Shown here in pieces: positions 36,249-45,595 of a stretch of DNA of 64,000 nucleotides. Numbering within the stretch: the stretch's first letter is position 1; each line of letters starts with the position of its first letter. The translations under genes and the position numbers were made by a program. The stretch is from Parvularculaceae bacterium (GTDB taxonomy: Bacteria > Pseudomonadota > Alphaproteobacteria > Caulobacterales > Parvularculaceae). Where the stretch lies: NCBI GenBank assembly GCA_013389105.1, contig JACADZ010000078.1, forward strand, positions 62,001-126,000, in the 5' to 3' direction. The notes below the pieces were generated by a model. That model was not told the DNA's origin and ran no database searches. It worked only from the letters and a program-made list of their open reading frames with translations.

Positions 36249-36845
36249 ATGTTCATACAAACCGAAGACACCCCAAACCCGCAGTCTCTGAAATTCGTTC
36301 CCGGCCAGCCGATCCTCGGTCGCGACGAAGACGGCAGCCCCAAACTCGGCATCGATTTTCCCAACGCAGAGACCGCGGGCGCCTCGCCGCTCGCGCGCGC
36401 GCTCTTCGATGTCGAGGGGGTCGAAGGCGTGTTTCTCGGCGCCGATTTCGTCACGGTGACCAAGACGACCGCCATCGAATGGCGTCACCTGAAACCGGCG
36501 GTCCTCGGCGCGATCGCCGACCATCTTGCCGCCGGTCGTCCCGTGCTGGCGCCGGGCGCAGCGGGACAGCCGCGACCGGCGACCAGCCTCGACGAATATG
36601 AAGGCGAGGATCGCGAGGTGGTCGAGCAGATCATCGAGCTGATCGACACGCGCGTCCGACCCGCCGTCGCGCAGGACGGCGGCGACATTGTCTTCAAGCA
36701 CTACGAGCCGCGGACCGGCGTCGTCTTCCTGTCGATGCACGGTTCATGCTCAGGGTGCCCGTCCTCGACCGCGACCTTGAAGGCCGGCATCGAGAACATG
36801 TTGAAGCATTACGTCCCTGAAGTTGTAAAGGTCGAGGCGGCCTGA
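36249..36845 (+). CDS. NifU-type Fe-S cluster scaffold protein
   Basis: A 198-residue protein with the N-terminal Nfu domain (MFIQTEDTPNPQSLKFVPGQ) and the C-terminal NifU domain, whose cluster-binding motif is HGSCSGCPSSTATLK near residue 167. It carries Fe-S clusters to recipient proteins in the cytoplasm. Length and domain order match the alphaproteobacterial/mitochondrial NFU1 type. It is divergent from the cytochrome gene and followed by comF. Confidence 0.93.
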   Translation: MFIQTEDTPNPQSLKFVPGQPILGRDEDGSPKLGIDFPNAETAGASPLARALFDVEGVEGVFLGADFVTVTKTTAIEWRHLKPAVLGAIADHLAAGRPVLAPGAAGQPRPATSLDEYEGEDREVVEQIIELIDTRVRPAVAQDGGDIVFKHYEPRTGVVFLSMHGSCSGCPSSTATLKAGIENMLKHYVPEVVKVEAA

Positions 36846-36905
36846 TCCGGCGCCTGTTGAAACAAAGGCGCGCAGTGGGACCGGCTCTGCTTTAGAACTG
36901 GCCTC

Positions 36906-37733
36906 ATGCCGGACGAAAGGGGCGTCGAGACGGTTCCCAGGCGAGAACGCGCGCTACTCAGTCGCGCCAGAAGCGCCGGACGCGCGGCGTTGGACCTGCT
37001 CTTGCCGCCCGCCTGCCCGATTTCGGGTGAACGCGTCGCGACGCCGGGGCTTTTGTCCGCTTCCGGATGGTCTCGCCTGCAATTCATCGACGACCCGGTC
37101 TGCGCGCAGTGCGGGGCCCCCTTCGGCGCGCATGAGGGCGACGGCGCCTTGTGCCCCCAATGCATCGCCGAGCCGCCCTCCTTCGACCGCGCCCGCGCCG
37201 CGGTCGTCTATGGCGAGGCGAGCCACAGGCTGATTGTCGCCTTCAAGCACGCCGACCGCACCGAGCTTTTGCCGCTGCTCGCGGGCCTGCTGGCGCGCGC
37301 CGCCGCCGCTCTTGGCCCGGGCGACGGCTGGCGCGCCGCGCTCATCGTTCCCTGCCCGCTCCATCCGCTGAGACTCCTGCAGCGGCGCTACAACCAGGCT
37401 GCGATGCTGGCGCTGGCGCTCAAGGCACCTCTTGGCGGATCGACGGGCCCCGAGATCGCCGTCGAGGCGCTCCGGCGCGTCAAACCGACGCGCCCGCAGC
37501 AGCGCCTCTCGGCGGCGGCGCGTCAGCGCAATGTCGCCGGCGCCTTTGCCGTGAACGAGGCCGTGGCGGCGCGGATCGAGGGGCGCCGCGTCATCCTGGT
37601 CGACGACGTGCTGACCACCGGCGCCACCTTGTCCGCCTGCGCCCGCGCACTTAAAAAGGCAGGGGCGTCGCGCGTCGAAGCGCTGGTGGTCGCGCGAGCC
37701 CTTAGCGACGGCATTTCGAGCCTGGGATCCTGA
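36906..37733 (+). CDS. comF: ComF family phosphoribosyltransferase-like protein
   Basis: A 275-residue protein. The N-terminal half has zinc-type cysteine pairs (VCAQCGAPF and LCPQCIAEPPSFDRARA) and the C-terminal half a PRTase fold with VILVDDVLTTGATLSACARA. LHPLRLLQRRYNQA is the ComF signature. In competent bacteria ComF assists DNA uptake across the inner membrane; elsewhere its role is unclear. The gene abuts the glutaredoxin gene with zero spacing. Confidence 0.88.
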   Translation: MPDERGVETVPRRERALLSRARSAGRAALDLLLPPACPISGERVATPGLLSASGWSRLQFIDDPVCAQCGAPFGAHEGDGALCPQCIAEPPSFDRARAAVVYGEASHRLIVAFKHADRTELLPLLAGLLARAAAALGPGDGWRAALIVPCPLHPLRLLQRRYNQAAMLALALKAPLGGSTGPEIAVEALRRVKPTRPQQRLSAAARQRNVAGAFAVNEAVAARIEGRRVILVDDVLTTGATLSACARALKKAGASRVEALVVARALSDGISSLGS

Positions 37734-38015
37734 ATGACGGTCACGGCCAAGGCGAACGTCGTCATCTACACAAAGCCCATGTGCCCCTACTGCGTGCGCG
37801 CCATGGAGCTGCTCGCGCGGAAGGGCGTGGCGTATACGGAGATTTCAGCAGCCTTCGATGACGCGATGCGCGAGGAGATGATCGCACGATCCGGCGGCGG
37901 CATGACGTACCCGCAGATCTTTATCGGAAATACGCATGTCGGCGGTTGCGACGACCTTGTGGCGCTCGACCGCGCCGGCAAGCTCGACGCCCTGCTCGGC
38001 CTCGCCGCGTCATGA
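37734..38015 (+). CDS. grxC: Glutaredoxin 3
   Basis: A 93-residue dithiol glutaredoxin that reduces disulfides with glutathione. VVIYTKPMCPYCVRAMELL holds the CPYC active site at about residues 18-21, and MTYPQIFIGNTHVGGCDDL carries the cis-Pro and GG loop. It starts directly after the comF stop and its TGA overlaps the nitrilase ATG (ATGA), so comF-grxC-amidase is one operon, a common alphaproteobacterial order. Confidence 0.95.
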   Translation: MTVTAKANVVIYTKPMCPYCVRAMELLARKGVAYTEISAAFDDAMREEMIARSGGGMTYPQIFIGNTHVGGCDDLVALDRAGKLDALLGLAAS

Positions 38016-38845
38016 CCGCCTTTGTCGCCGCCTGCGTGCAGTTGCGATCCGGGCTCGATCGCCGAAAGAACGTCGCCGCCGCAACCGCGCTGATCGAGGA
38101 GGCTGCCGCGCAAGGAGCCTGCTTCGTCTCGACGCCCGAAATGACCAATGTGCTCGACAAGAGCGCCGAGCGGCTCTTCTCCCATCTCGACGGCGAAGAG
38201 ACGGCCTTCGAGATCGGGACCTTTGCGGATCTCGCTCGAAGGCTGAACATCTTCCTCCATATCGGCTCGATGGCGATGCGCACGGGGGAACGTCGGGCGG
38301 CCAACCGCGCCTTCCTGTTCAAGCCCGACGGAACCCTCGCCGCCCGCTATGACAAGATCCATCGTTTTGACGTCGATCTGCCGAATGGAGAGTCATGGCG
38401 GGAATCGAACGTCTATGACGCCGGCGCCGACGCCCTCATCGTCAGGACGCCGCTCGCCGCTTTCGGCTTCACCATATGTTACGATTTGCGGTTCCCGAAT
38501 CTTTACCGAACCCTGGCGCGGGCGGGCGCTGACGTGCTGTGCGTGCCGGCGGCGTTCACCAAGCAGACCGGGGAAGCCCACTGGCGAACCCTGCTCACGG
38601 CGCGGGCGATCGAGAACGGCGCATTCGTGATCGCCGCCGCTCAGGGCGGCGTCCACGAGGACGGGCGCGCGACGTTCGGCCATTCGCTGATCATCGGTCC
38701 CTGGGGCGAGATCGTCGCCGAGGCGGACGGCGCCGAGCCAGGCGTCATCTTTGGCGAGATCGATCCGGCGCGCTCAGCGGAGGCGCGTGCTCGCATACCC
38801 AATCTGGCGCTCGAGAACGCGATTCGCGTGCGCACTGTCTCTTGA
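38012..38845 (+). CDS. Carbon-nitrogen hydrolase, nitrilase superfamily
   Basis: A 277-residue amidase with the Glu-Lys-Cys triad: Glu in VSTPEMTNVL near residue 43, Lys in YDKIHRFDVDLP near 116, Cys in FTICYDLRFPNLYR near 155. This branch includes Nit1/Nit2-type enzymes that repair deaminated glutathione or hydrolyse omega-amides, which would suit its place beside glutaredoxin. The exact substrate is inferred only. Confidence 0.9.
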   Translation: MTAFVAACVQLRSGLDRRKNVAAATALIEEAAAQGACFVSTPEMTNVLDKSAERLFSHLDGEETAFEIGTFADLARRLNIFLHIGSMAMRTGERRAANRAFLFKPDGTLAARYDKIHRFDVDLPNGESWRESNVYDAGADALIVRTPLAAFGFTICYDLRFPNLYRTLARAGADVLCVPAAFTKQTGEAHWRTLLTARAIENGAFVIAAAQGGVHEDGRATFGHSLIIGPWGEIVAEADGAEPGVIFGEIDPARSAEARARIPNLALENAIRVRTVS

Positions 38846-39032
38846 AGCGTGCCGCCTGTTCGTGCGCAGGTTGCTGGCGCGGGAAGGCCCTCTCCCGGCT
38901 GATGCTGGAACGGTTCTTGCGAGCGCTCGGATGTCGCCCGGCAGATGCGCGGTGCGTCGAAACCTTGCAACCCTCCGGACCGGAGCGTCCGTCGCACTTG
39001 TAAGCAGACGGAAAAATCCACAGTATGAACCC

Positions 39033-39509
39033 ATGATTAAGTATCAACTGCGTTGCGACGGCGACCACGAGTTCGAGGGCTGGTTCCGGAACAGCGCCGA
39101 CTTCGACATCCAAGCGGCCGACGGCACCCTGTCCTGTCCGGCGTGCGGGTCCGCCAAGATTGGCAAGGCGATCATGGCTCCGGCGGTCGCTTCAAGCGAG
39201 GCGAAGGCCCAGCGCGTATCCGACATGCGCCGCGCGATCGCCGAGGCCGCCGCGCGCGCGCGCGCCTATGTCGAGCGGAATTTCGACTATGTCGGCGACC
39301 GCTTTCCCGAAGAGGCGCGCAAGATTCACTACGGCGAGTCGAACCCTCGCGGCATTTACGGCGAGGCCTCCGGCGCCGAGGTCAAGGCGCTGATCGAGGA
39401 AGGCGTCGAAGTGGCGCCGCTTCCGGGCGCCGCCAAGGCGGATGCGAAGACGACGGCGTCAAGCCCGGCCGCTCCGGGCGCCGCCGCGGCCAAGAAGACG
39501 CTGAACTAG
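39033..39509 (+). CDS. DUF1178 family protein
   Basis: A 158-residue soluble protein of the DUF1178 family. MIKYQLRCDGDHEFEGWF and LSCPACGSAKIGKAIMAP form a zinc-ribbon-like N-terminus, and FPEEARKIHYGESNPRGIYG is the family block. The Ala/Lys-rich tail is not conserved. It is typically found after nitrilase and glutaredoxin genes in this class, as here. Function unknown. The 187 bp before its ATG hold nothing I can support. Confidence 0.88.
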   Translation: MIKYQLRCDGDHEFEGWFRNSADFDIQAADGTLSCPACGSAKIGKAIMAPAVASSEAKAQRVSDMRRAIAEAAARARAYVERNFDYVGDRFPEEARKIHYGESNPRGIYGEASGAEVKALIEEGVEVAPLPGAAKADAKTTASSPAAPGAAAAKKTLN

Positions 39510-39560
39510 GAGCGCGGCGCGCGCTTGTCGTCCTCCTCAAAGCGGCGATAGTGCTTCGCC

Positions 39561-41285
39561 ATGACCCCGCTTGAGGAGCGCCTGCGCGAGTTCAGGTTCT
39601 TTCGCGCGCTCGACGATCATTCCGTCCGCCGTTTCGCCGAACGCGGATCATGGTTTTCGCTTGCCGGCGGGTCGGAGCTGTTCCGGCAGGGCTCGCGCTC
39701 GAACGCGCTCTTCTTCGTGCTCGCCGGAAGGCTTGTCGTCGTACGACAGCGCGGCGGGACCGAAGAAGTGGTCGGCTATGTGCGCGCCGGCGAACCTGTC
39801 GGCGAAATGTCGCTGCTTTCCGGGGAGGCGCATTCGGCGTCGGTCTACGCGCTCCGCGACACCGAACTCGTTTCGCTCGCGGGCGCCGAAGTCGAGGACA
39901 TCATGGAGCGCGACGCCGACCTCGCTATCGTGCTCGCGCGGTCCGTCCTGGCGCGGGCCCGCCGGCCGCAGGATAGCCAGCAGCGTTCGGCGCCGCGGGT
40001 CTTCGCGCTCATCGCCACCTCGCCCTCGATCGACGTCGACCGCCGCGCGCGCGACATCGCGGCGATCATCGAGGAACTCGGCCTCAGCGTGCGCCGGCTG
40101 GGCGAGAGCGACGGCGACTTTTCGCCCGACTTCGAGGCGCTGGAGGGCGCCAGCGACGTGGTGCTGCTGGCGACGCGGGTCGGCGACACCTTTCTCTTTC
40201 GCTTCACCTTGCGGCACGCTGATCGGTTTTACGTGCTTGCGCGGCGAGATGCGCGGCCGCCGCGACCGTTTCCCCTCGCACTTGAGGAAAACTCGCCGGC
40301 CAAGCGCTTCCGGCTCGTCGATCTCGTCATGCTGGAGGAGGGCGTGCCGGCGGCGGCGGTGCGGGATTGGTCCGACGCGGTCGGCGCCAACCGGATTTTT
40401 CACTGGGCGGACGATTCCGGCGCGGCGCGGATCGCCCGCGCCATCGCAGGCAAGACGGTCGGCCTCGTCCTCTCCGGCGGCGGCGCGCGCGCCTACGCGC
40501 ATGTCGGCGCGATCCGGGCCCTCCGCGAGGCGGGCGTACCGATCGACTTCATCGCCGGAGCGTCGATGGGCGCGATCGTCGGCGCGTGTGCGGCGATGGG
40601 CTGGGACGATGCGGAAATCGACCGACGCATCCGCATGAGCTTCGTCGCCTCCAACCCGCTGGGCGACCATGTCCTGCCGGTGGTGGCGCTGACGCGAGGG
40701 CGGCTGGTCGAGCAAAGGCTCGAGCAGAACTTCGGCGACGCGCTGATCGAGGAAATGAAGATCCCCTTCCTGTGCGTCTCCTCGGAGCTGACGACCGGGG
40801 CGGTCTTCGTCCATCGCGAGGGGCTGGTTCGCAAGGCGCTTCGCGCCTCGATTTCGATTCCGGGCATCCTGCCGCCGGTCGCCGTCGCCGACCGGCTCTA
40901 TGTCGACGGCGCGGTGGTCGATAATTTTCCTACCGACCTCATGAGCGAAACGCACCGCGGCGTCACCATCGGCGTCGATGTGGCGCGCAAGGGCTCGATC
41001 GACGCGGCGGACTTCATAAACCCGCCGGGGTTCCTGCAGTGGATCTGGCGCAACGGCTTCCGCTCCGCGCCGCCGATCGTCACCTTGCTGATGCGGTCCG
41101 CGACCGCGCGCGTGGACCAGATGCCGAAGGGACGCGCGCCCGACATCCTGGTGACGCCTGAAGCGCCGGGCGTCGCGCTCCGCGACTGGAAGAAATACGA
41201 CATCGCGGTCGAGGACGGCTACCGCGCGATGAAGCGCGAGATCGCCGAGCACTGGGGCCTGCTGCGGCCGCTCGCACGGCCCTAG
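39561..41285 (+). CDS. Cyclic-nucleotide-binding domain plus patatin-like phospholipase
   Basis: A 574-residue fusion. Residues 1-130 are a cNMP-binding domain (FFVLAGRLVVVRQRGG, GEPVGEMSLLSGEAHSA), the middle is a linker domain, and residues ~295-500 are a patatin phospholipase: GLVLSGGGARAYAHVGAIRA is the oxyanion hole, GASMGAIVG the catalytic Ser motif and DGAVVDNFP the catalytic Asp. The order matches bacterial relatives of neuropathy target esterase. Its stop shares CTAG with the convergent AbgT gene. Confidence 0.92.
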   Translation: MTPLEERLREFRFFRALDDHSVRRFAERGSWFSLAGGSELFRQGSRSNALFFVLAGRLVVVRQRGGTEEVVGYVRAGEPVGEMSLLSGEAHSASVYALRDTELVSLAGAEVEDIMERDADLAIVLARSVLARARRPQDSQQRSAPRVFALIATSPSIDVDRRARDIAAIIEELGLSVRRLGESDGDFSPDFEALEGASDVVLLATRVGDTFLFRFTLRHADRFYVLARRDARPPRPFPLALEENSPAKRFRLVDLVMLEEGVPAAAVRDWSDAVGANRIFHWADDSGAARIARAIAGKTVGLVLSGGGARAYAHVGAIRALREAGVPIDFIAGASMGAIVGACAAMGWDDAEIDRRIRMSFVASNPLGDHVLPVVALTRGRLVEQRLEQNFGDALIEEMKIPFLCVSSELTTGAVFVHREGLVRKALRASISIPGILPPVAVADRLYVDGAVVDNFPTDLMSETHRGVTIGVDVARKGSIDAADFINPPGFLQWIWRNGFRSAPPIVTLLMRSATARVDQMPKGRAPDILVTPEAPGVALRDWKKYDIAVEDGYRAMKREIAEHWGLLRPLARP

Positions 41286-42865
41286 CCAGCCGCCGGCATC
41301 TCGTAACGCACCGGCGCGCCGGGGCCGAGCGGCAGGCCGAGCGCGATCCACACGAAGGTGAGGATGAGCCCGCTGATCAGGATCCAGATCGAATAGGGCA
41401 GCATCGCCGCCGCCAGGCTTCCGATGCCGAAATCCGCCTTCCAGCGCTGGCAGAAAGTCAGGATCAGCGGGAAATAGACCATCAGCGGCGTGATGATGTT
41501 GGTCGCGCCGTCGCCGACGCGATAGGCGGCGGTCGTCGCCTCGGGCGACACGCCGAGCAGCATCAGCATCGGCACCATCACAGGCGCGAGCAGCGCCCAT
41601 TTGGCGCTTGCCGAGCCGATGAAGAGATTGACGCCCGCTGTCAAAATCACGAGGAGCGCGAGGAGCGCCGGCATCGGCAGGCCCGAGGTCTCGATCGCGT
41701 GCGCGCCCTGCACCGCGAAGATGAGCCCCAGATTCGACCAGCCGAACATCGCGACGAAATGTGCGGCGAAGAAGGCGAGGATCAGGTAGTAGCCGAGATC
41801 GGCCATCGACGCCGTCATCATGCGAACGACATCGCGATGGCCCTTGATCGAGCCGGCTGCGGCGCCGTAGGCCCATCCGGCGGCGAGGAACAGCACGAAG
41901 AATCCGGCGACGAGCGAACGGAAGAACGGCGTCAGCTGTCCTGGCCCGACCGCCGTCTCGTCGATCAGGGGCGTCCCCGGCCCGAGCGTGAAGAACGCCC
42001 ACAAGATCACGACGGCGACTAACGCGATCCCGGCGTAAGCAAGGCCCTTCTTTTCGCCCGCGCTCAGGGGCGTATCGCCGGCCGCGGCCTGCTTCGCGGC
42101 GTCGCTTTCGGGGATGAACTTGCCGAGCTTGGGCTCGATGATCCGATCCGTGACGAACCAGATCACGGGCAGGAACACGACCAGCATCGCGGCGATGAAA
42201 TACCAGTTGCCGGCGATGTTCGCGTTCCAGCCGGGCACGATCAGCTCGGCCGCCGCCTCGGTGATGCCGAAGAGCAGGGCGTCGAGTTGGCCGGGGAGCA
42301 GGTTTGCGGAAAAGCCGCCGGAGACTCCGGCGAAAGCTGCGGTGATGCCCGCGATCGGATGGCGCCCCGCCGCCGCGTAGAGCACGGCGGAGAGGGGAAT
42401 GAGCACGACATAGGCGGCGTCCGCGGCGAGGTTCCCCATCATTGCGACGAGGGCGACCATCGGCGTCAGAAGAAACTTCGGCGCGCCGCGGACGGCGCTG
42501 CGCATGGCGGCGGCGAAGAGGCCGGTGCGCTCGGCGACGCCGGCGCCGAGCATCACGACGAGCACGTATCCGAGCGGGTGGAAATGCGTGAAGGTCGTCG
42601 GCATGTCGACCCAGAGCCGGCGGATATTGTCCGCAGAGAACAGGCTGGTCGCGTTGATGATGACCGGCGCGCCGTCCTCGCCCTTTTCGGTCGGATGCGG
42701 AGCGGAATAGCCGAGCAGGTCGGCGACGACGCTGACGACGACGAGCCCGCCGATGAGATAGAGAAATAGAAAGGCGGGGTCGGGCAGCTTGTTGCCGGTG
42801 CGCTCGATCCAGCCAAGAACACCCTTGGAGGGAGCGGCATCGGCCGGCTTTTTCTCAACCTGCAA
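41282..42865 (-). CDS. AbgT family transporter
   Basis: A 527-residue membrane transporter related to the p-aminobenzoyl-glutamate transporter AbgT and to antimetabolite exporters MtrF/YdaH. NKLPDPAFLFLYLIGGLVVV is the first span, with GNLAADAAYVVLIPL, FSANLLPGQLDALLFG and PMLMLLGVSPEATTAAYRVG as family blocks. The start is a TTG at 42865 with GAGGGAG six bases ahead, which gives normal length; the frame continues upstream without other support. Direction of transport cannot be read from sequence. Confidence 0.88.
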   Translation of the reverse strand: MQVEKKPADAAPSKGVLGWIERTGNKLPDPAFLFLYLIGGLVVVSVVADLLGYSAPHPTEKGEDGAPVIINATSLFSADNIRRLWVDMPTTFTHFHPLGYVLVVMLGAGVAERTGLFAAAMRSAVRGAPKFLLTPMVALVAMMGNLAADAAYVVLIPLSAVLYAAAGRHPIAGITAAFAGVSGGFSANLLPGQLDALLFGITEAAAELIVPGWNANIAGNWYFIAAMLVVFLPVIWFVTDRIIEPKLGKFIPESDAAKQAAAGDTPLSAGEKKGLAYAGIALVAVVILWAFFTLGPGTPLIDETAVGPGQLTPFFRSLVAGFFVLFLAAGWAYGAAAGSIKGHRDVVRMMTASMADLGYYLILAFFAAHFVAMFGWSNLGLIFAVQGAHAIETSGLPMPALLALLVILTAGVNLFIGSASAKWALLAPVMVPMLMLLGVSPEATTAAYRVGDGATNIITPLMVYFPLILTFCQRWKADFGIGSLAAAMLPYSIWILISGLILTFVWIALGLPLGPGAPVRYEMPAAG

Positions 42866-43006
42866 GATGATCTCCCTCTCCGCGGCGTCTCGACGGCGTT
42901 CGGGGGCTAAGCCGAAGATTGCGGGCATTTCAAGGCGCTGGTCTGCTGCAGCGCGCCATTGCGCAGCCTGCGTCGCTCGCCTAGCCATCGGCGAGGAGGC
43001 GCCGCC

Positions 43007-43969
43007 ATGACCAGCTTTGACGACATCAAACGCCGCTTGCGATTGCCCGTGATCGGGGCCCCGCTCTTCATCGTCTCGGGACCGAAGCTCGTCATTGCGC
43101 AGTGCGCGTCCGGGGTGATCGGCTCGTTTCCGGCGCTGAACGCCCGGCCGCAGGAAAACCTCGACAAGTGGATCTTGGAGATCAAGGAGGCCCTGGCGGA
43201 CCATGACGCCGCCTATCCGGACCGACCTTCAGCCCCGTTCGCGGTAAACCAGATCGTCCACCGCTCGAACGATCGTCTGATGAAGGACGTCGAGACCTGC
43301 GTGCGCCACAAGGTTCCGATCATCATCTGCTCGCTCGGCGCGCGCGAGGACGTCTATCAGGCGATCCACTCCTATGGCGGCCTCGTGCTCCACGACGTCA
43401 TCAACAACACGTTCGCCAAGAAGGCGATCGACAAGGGGGCGGACGGATTGATCCTGGTCGCGGCAGGCGCCGGCGGCCACGCGGGAACATGCTCGCCTTT
43501 CGCCCTCGTCCAGGAAGTGCGGCAGTGGTTCAAGGGACCGATTGCGCTGTCGGGCGCGATCGCGACTGGCGACGCCGTTCTCGCGGCCGAAGCCATGGGC
43601 GCCGATTTCGCCTATATCGGGTCGGCCTTCATCGCGACCGACGAGGCGAACGCGCCGGACGGCTATAAGAACATGATCGTGGCCTCGGCCGCCGACGACA
43701 TTGTCTACACCAATCTCTTCACCGGGGTGCACGGCAATTACCTCAAGCCCTCGGTCGCCGCCGCGGGCCTCGACCCTGACAACCTCCCCGTCAGCGACCC
43801 CTCGAAGATGGATTTCGGCTCTGGCGGCAATATGGAGAAGAAGGCCTGGCGCGATATCTGGAGCGGCGGGCAGGGCGTCGGCGCGATCAGCGCCCGCGTT
43901 CCGACCGCGGACTACGTGGCGCGCCTTGCGCGCGAGTACGACGCGGCGAAACGGCGACTCGCGAGCTGA
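43007..43969 (+). CDS. NAD(P)H-dependent flavin oxidoreductase, nitronate monooxygenase family
   Basis: A 320-residue FMN enzyme with a TIM-barrel fold. GAPLFIVSGPKLVIAQCASG is the start, GADGLILVAAGAGGHAGTCS carries the phosphate loop and the conserved His, and PIALSGAIATGDAVLAAEAM with GADFAYIGSAFIAT completes FMN binding. Members oxidise nitronates or reduce quinones and enoyl groups; the substrate is unknown. GGCGAGGAGG precedes ATG 43007. Divergent from the AbgT gene. Confidence 0.9.
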   Translation: MTSFDDIKRRLRLPVIGAPLFIVSGPKLVIAQCASGVIGSFPALNARPQENLDKWILEIKEALADHDAAYPDRPSAPFAVNQIVHRSNDRLMKDVETCVRHKVPIIICSLGAREDVYQAIHSYGGLVLHDVINNTFAKKAIDKGADGLILVAAGAGGHAGTCSPFALVQEVRQWFKGPIALSGAIATGDAVLAAEAMGADFAYIGSAFIATDEANAPDGYKNMIVASAADDIVYTNLFTGVHGNYLKPSVAAAGLDPDNLPVSDPSKMDFGSGGNMEKKAWRDIWSGGQGVGAISARVPTADYVARLAREYDAAKRRLAS

Positions 43970-44048
43970 TCGGGGCTGACCGGGGGCCGCTGTTCAAGCG
44001 GGACCGATCGCGCCTAAGCTCGTCCTCCTGACCCGGGGTCCAAGCCGC

Positions 44049-45467
44049 ATGCGCAAGCGCTTCTGCAAGATCGTCGCGACGCTCGGGCCTGCGAGCTTCG
44101 CGCCCTCGATGATCCGCCTCCTCCATCAGGCGGGCGTCGACGTCTTCCGGCTTAACTTCTCGCATGGCGGCGAACGCCTTGCCGGCGCCATGAAAGCGAT
44201 CCGCGAGATCGAGCGGGACCTTTTGGTTCCGATCGCCGTGATCGCCGACCTTCAGGGCCCGAAAATACGCACCGGGGTCCTCAAGGACGGCGGCCTCGAT
44301 CTGCGATTCGGCGAGGAGTACCGGCTGGTCCTCGCCGGCGAAGCGACGCAGGCGGACGTCATTCCGGTCCCGCACCCCGAGGTGCTGGACGTCCTGGTCC
44401 CGGGCGACGTGCTGAAGCTCGACGACGGCAAGCTGCAATTGACCGTGCGCGCGCGCGCGACGGACGCCGTCATCGTGCGCGCCGACACGTTCGGACGCCT
44501 GACCGACCGCAAGGGCGTCAACCTTCCCGGCAGGACTCTGCCGATTTCCGCATTGACGGAGAAAGATCGCGCCGACCTCGACGCCGCGCTCGACATCGGC
44601 GCGGATTACGTGGCGCTGTCATTTGTTCAGCGTCCGGAGGATGTCGCGGAAGCAAAGGCCCTGATCGGCGAGCGCGCCGGCGTCATCGCCAAGATCGAAA
44701 AGCCGACCGCCGTCGACCACGTCGATGCGATCATCGCCCTGTCGGACGGGCTGATGGTGGCCCGCGGCGATCTCGGCGTCGAACTGCCGCCGGAGGACGT
44801 GCCCAACATCCAGCGCCGCCTGGTGCGGGCCTGCCGGCGCGCGGGCAAGCCGGTCATCGTCGCGACCCACATGCTGGAATCGATGGTCGAGTCGATCGCG
44901 CCGCCGCGGGCGGAGGCGTCCGACGTTTCGACCGCCGTCTACCAGGGCGCTGATGCGGTCATGCTCTCGGCCGAAACGGCGGTCGGCCGGCATCCGCCGA
45001 CGGCGGTCGCGATTATGGACCGCATCATCGCCGCGACCGAACGCGACCCTGAATGCGGCGCCTTCTCAGCCGTCGATCTTCACGAAGCCGATCTCGCCAC
45101 CGCCGACGCGATCACGCTGTCGGCGCGCCGGATCGCCGAGGTGCTCGATTGCCGTTTCGCGGTGGCCTACACCAAGACCGGCTCGACCGCGCGGCGCCTG
45201 TCGCGCGACCGACCGCATTGCGGCATACTCGGCGCGACGCCCTCGACCGCCGTCGCCCGGCGCCTCGCCCTCTCCTGGGGCGTCGCCCCAGAGGTGACCG
45301 AGGACATCTCCCATTTCCATGAAATGCTCGGGAAGGCCGAAGCGATCGCCCGGCGTCATGCCGCCGAGGAGGGCGACCGCATCATTATTCTCGCGGGCTA
45401 TCCCTTCGGTCGCGCGGGCAAGACCAACACGCTGAAAGTGAGCCGCATCGGCGCGATGGGCGAGTGA
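44049..45467 (+). CDS. pyk: Pyruvate kinase
   Basis: A 472-residue glycolytic enzyme making pyruvate and ATP. KIVATLGPASFAPSMIRLLH is the start, VIADLQGPKIRTGVLKDGG follows, and IAKIEKPTAVDHVDAIIAL holds the active-site Lys signature. PVIVATHMLESMVESIAPPR and SAETAVGRHPPTAVAIM are conserved. The allosteric C-terminal domain is complete. It stands alone, not linked to the gap-pgk cluster. Confidence 0.96.
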   Translation: MRKRFCKIVATLGPASFAPSMIRLLHQAGVDVFRLNFSHGGERLAGAMKAIREIERDLLVPIAVIADLQGPKIRTGVLKDGGLDLRFGEEYRLVLAGEATQADVIPVPHPEVLDVLVPGDVLKLDDGKLQLTVRARATDAVIVRADTFGRLTDRKGVNLPGRTLPISALTEKDRADLDAALDIGADYVALSFVQRPEDVAEAKALIGERAGVIAKIEKPTAVDHVDAIIALSDGLMVARGDLGVELPPEDVPNIQRRLVRACRRAGKPVIVATHMLESMVESIAPPRAEASDVSTAVYQGADAVMLSAETAVGRHPPTAVAIMDRIIAATERDPECGAFSAVDLHEADLATADAITLSARRIAEVLDCRFAVAYTKTGSTARRLSRDRPHCGILGATPSTAVARRLALSWGVAPEVTEDISHFHEMLGKAEAIARRHAAEEGDRIIILAGYPFGRAGKTNTLKVSRIGAMGE

Positions 45468-45498
45468 GGCATCGAAGAATTCGACAGGGCGGCCGGGC

Positions 45499-45529
45499 TT
45501 GACCGACTAAAGTAAACTGATTAGTTTAC
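45499..45529 (+). promoter_or_regulatory. Candidate promoter and palindromic operator of the ferritin-like gene
   Basis: GTAAACT (45512-45518), GATT, AGTTTAC (45523-45529) form a perfect inverted repeat. It overlaps a candidate -10 (TAGTTT, 45522-45527) spaced 17 bp from TTGACC (45499-45504). Size and symmetry suit a TetR-type repressor, which is an inference; no tetR gene is in the window. Confidence 0.5.
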
Positions 45530-45595
45530 ACCCGCTGTTAACCACGGGCGGCTAGGGTCGCCCGGTTTCCAGCACCGAGACCACGGAGCCAGCCA

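Noticed and set aside
39648-42002. Minus-strand open frame of 784 codons
   Set aside because: Antisense to the cNMP-patatin gene and overlapping AbgT in another frame; composition is a reverse-frame artefact.
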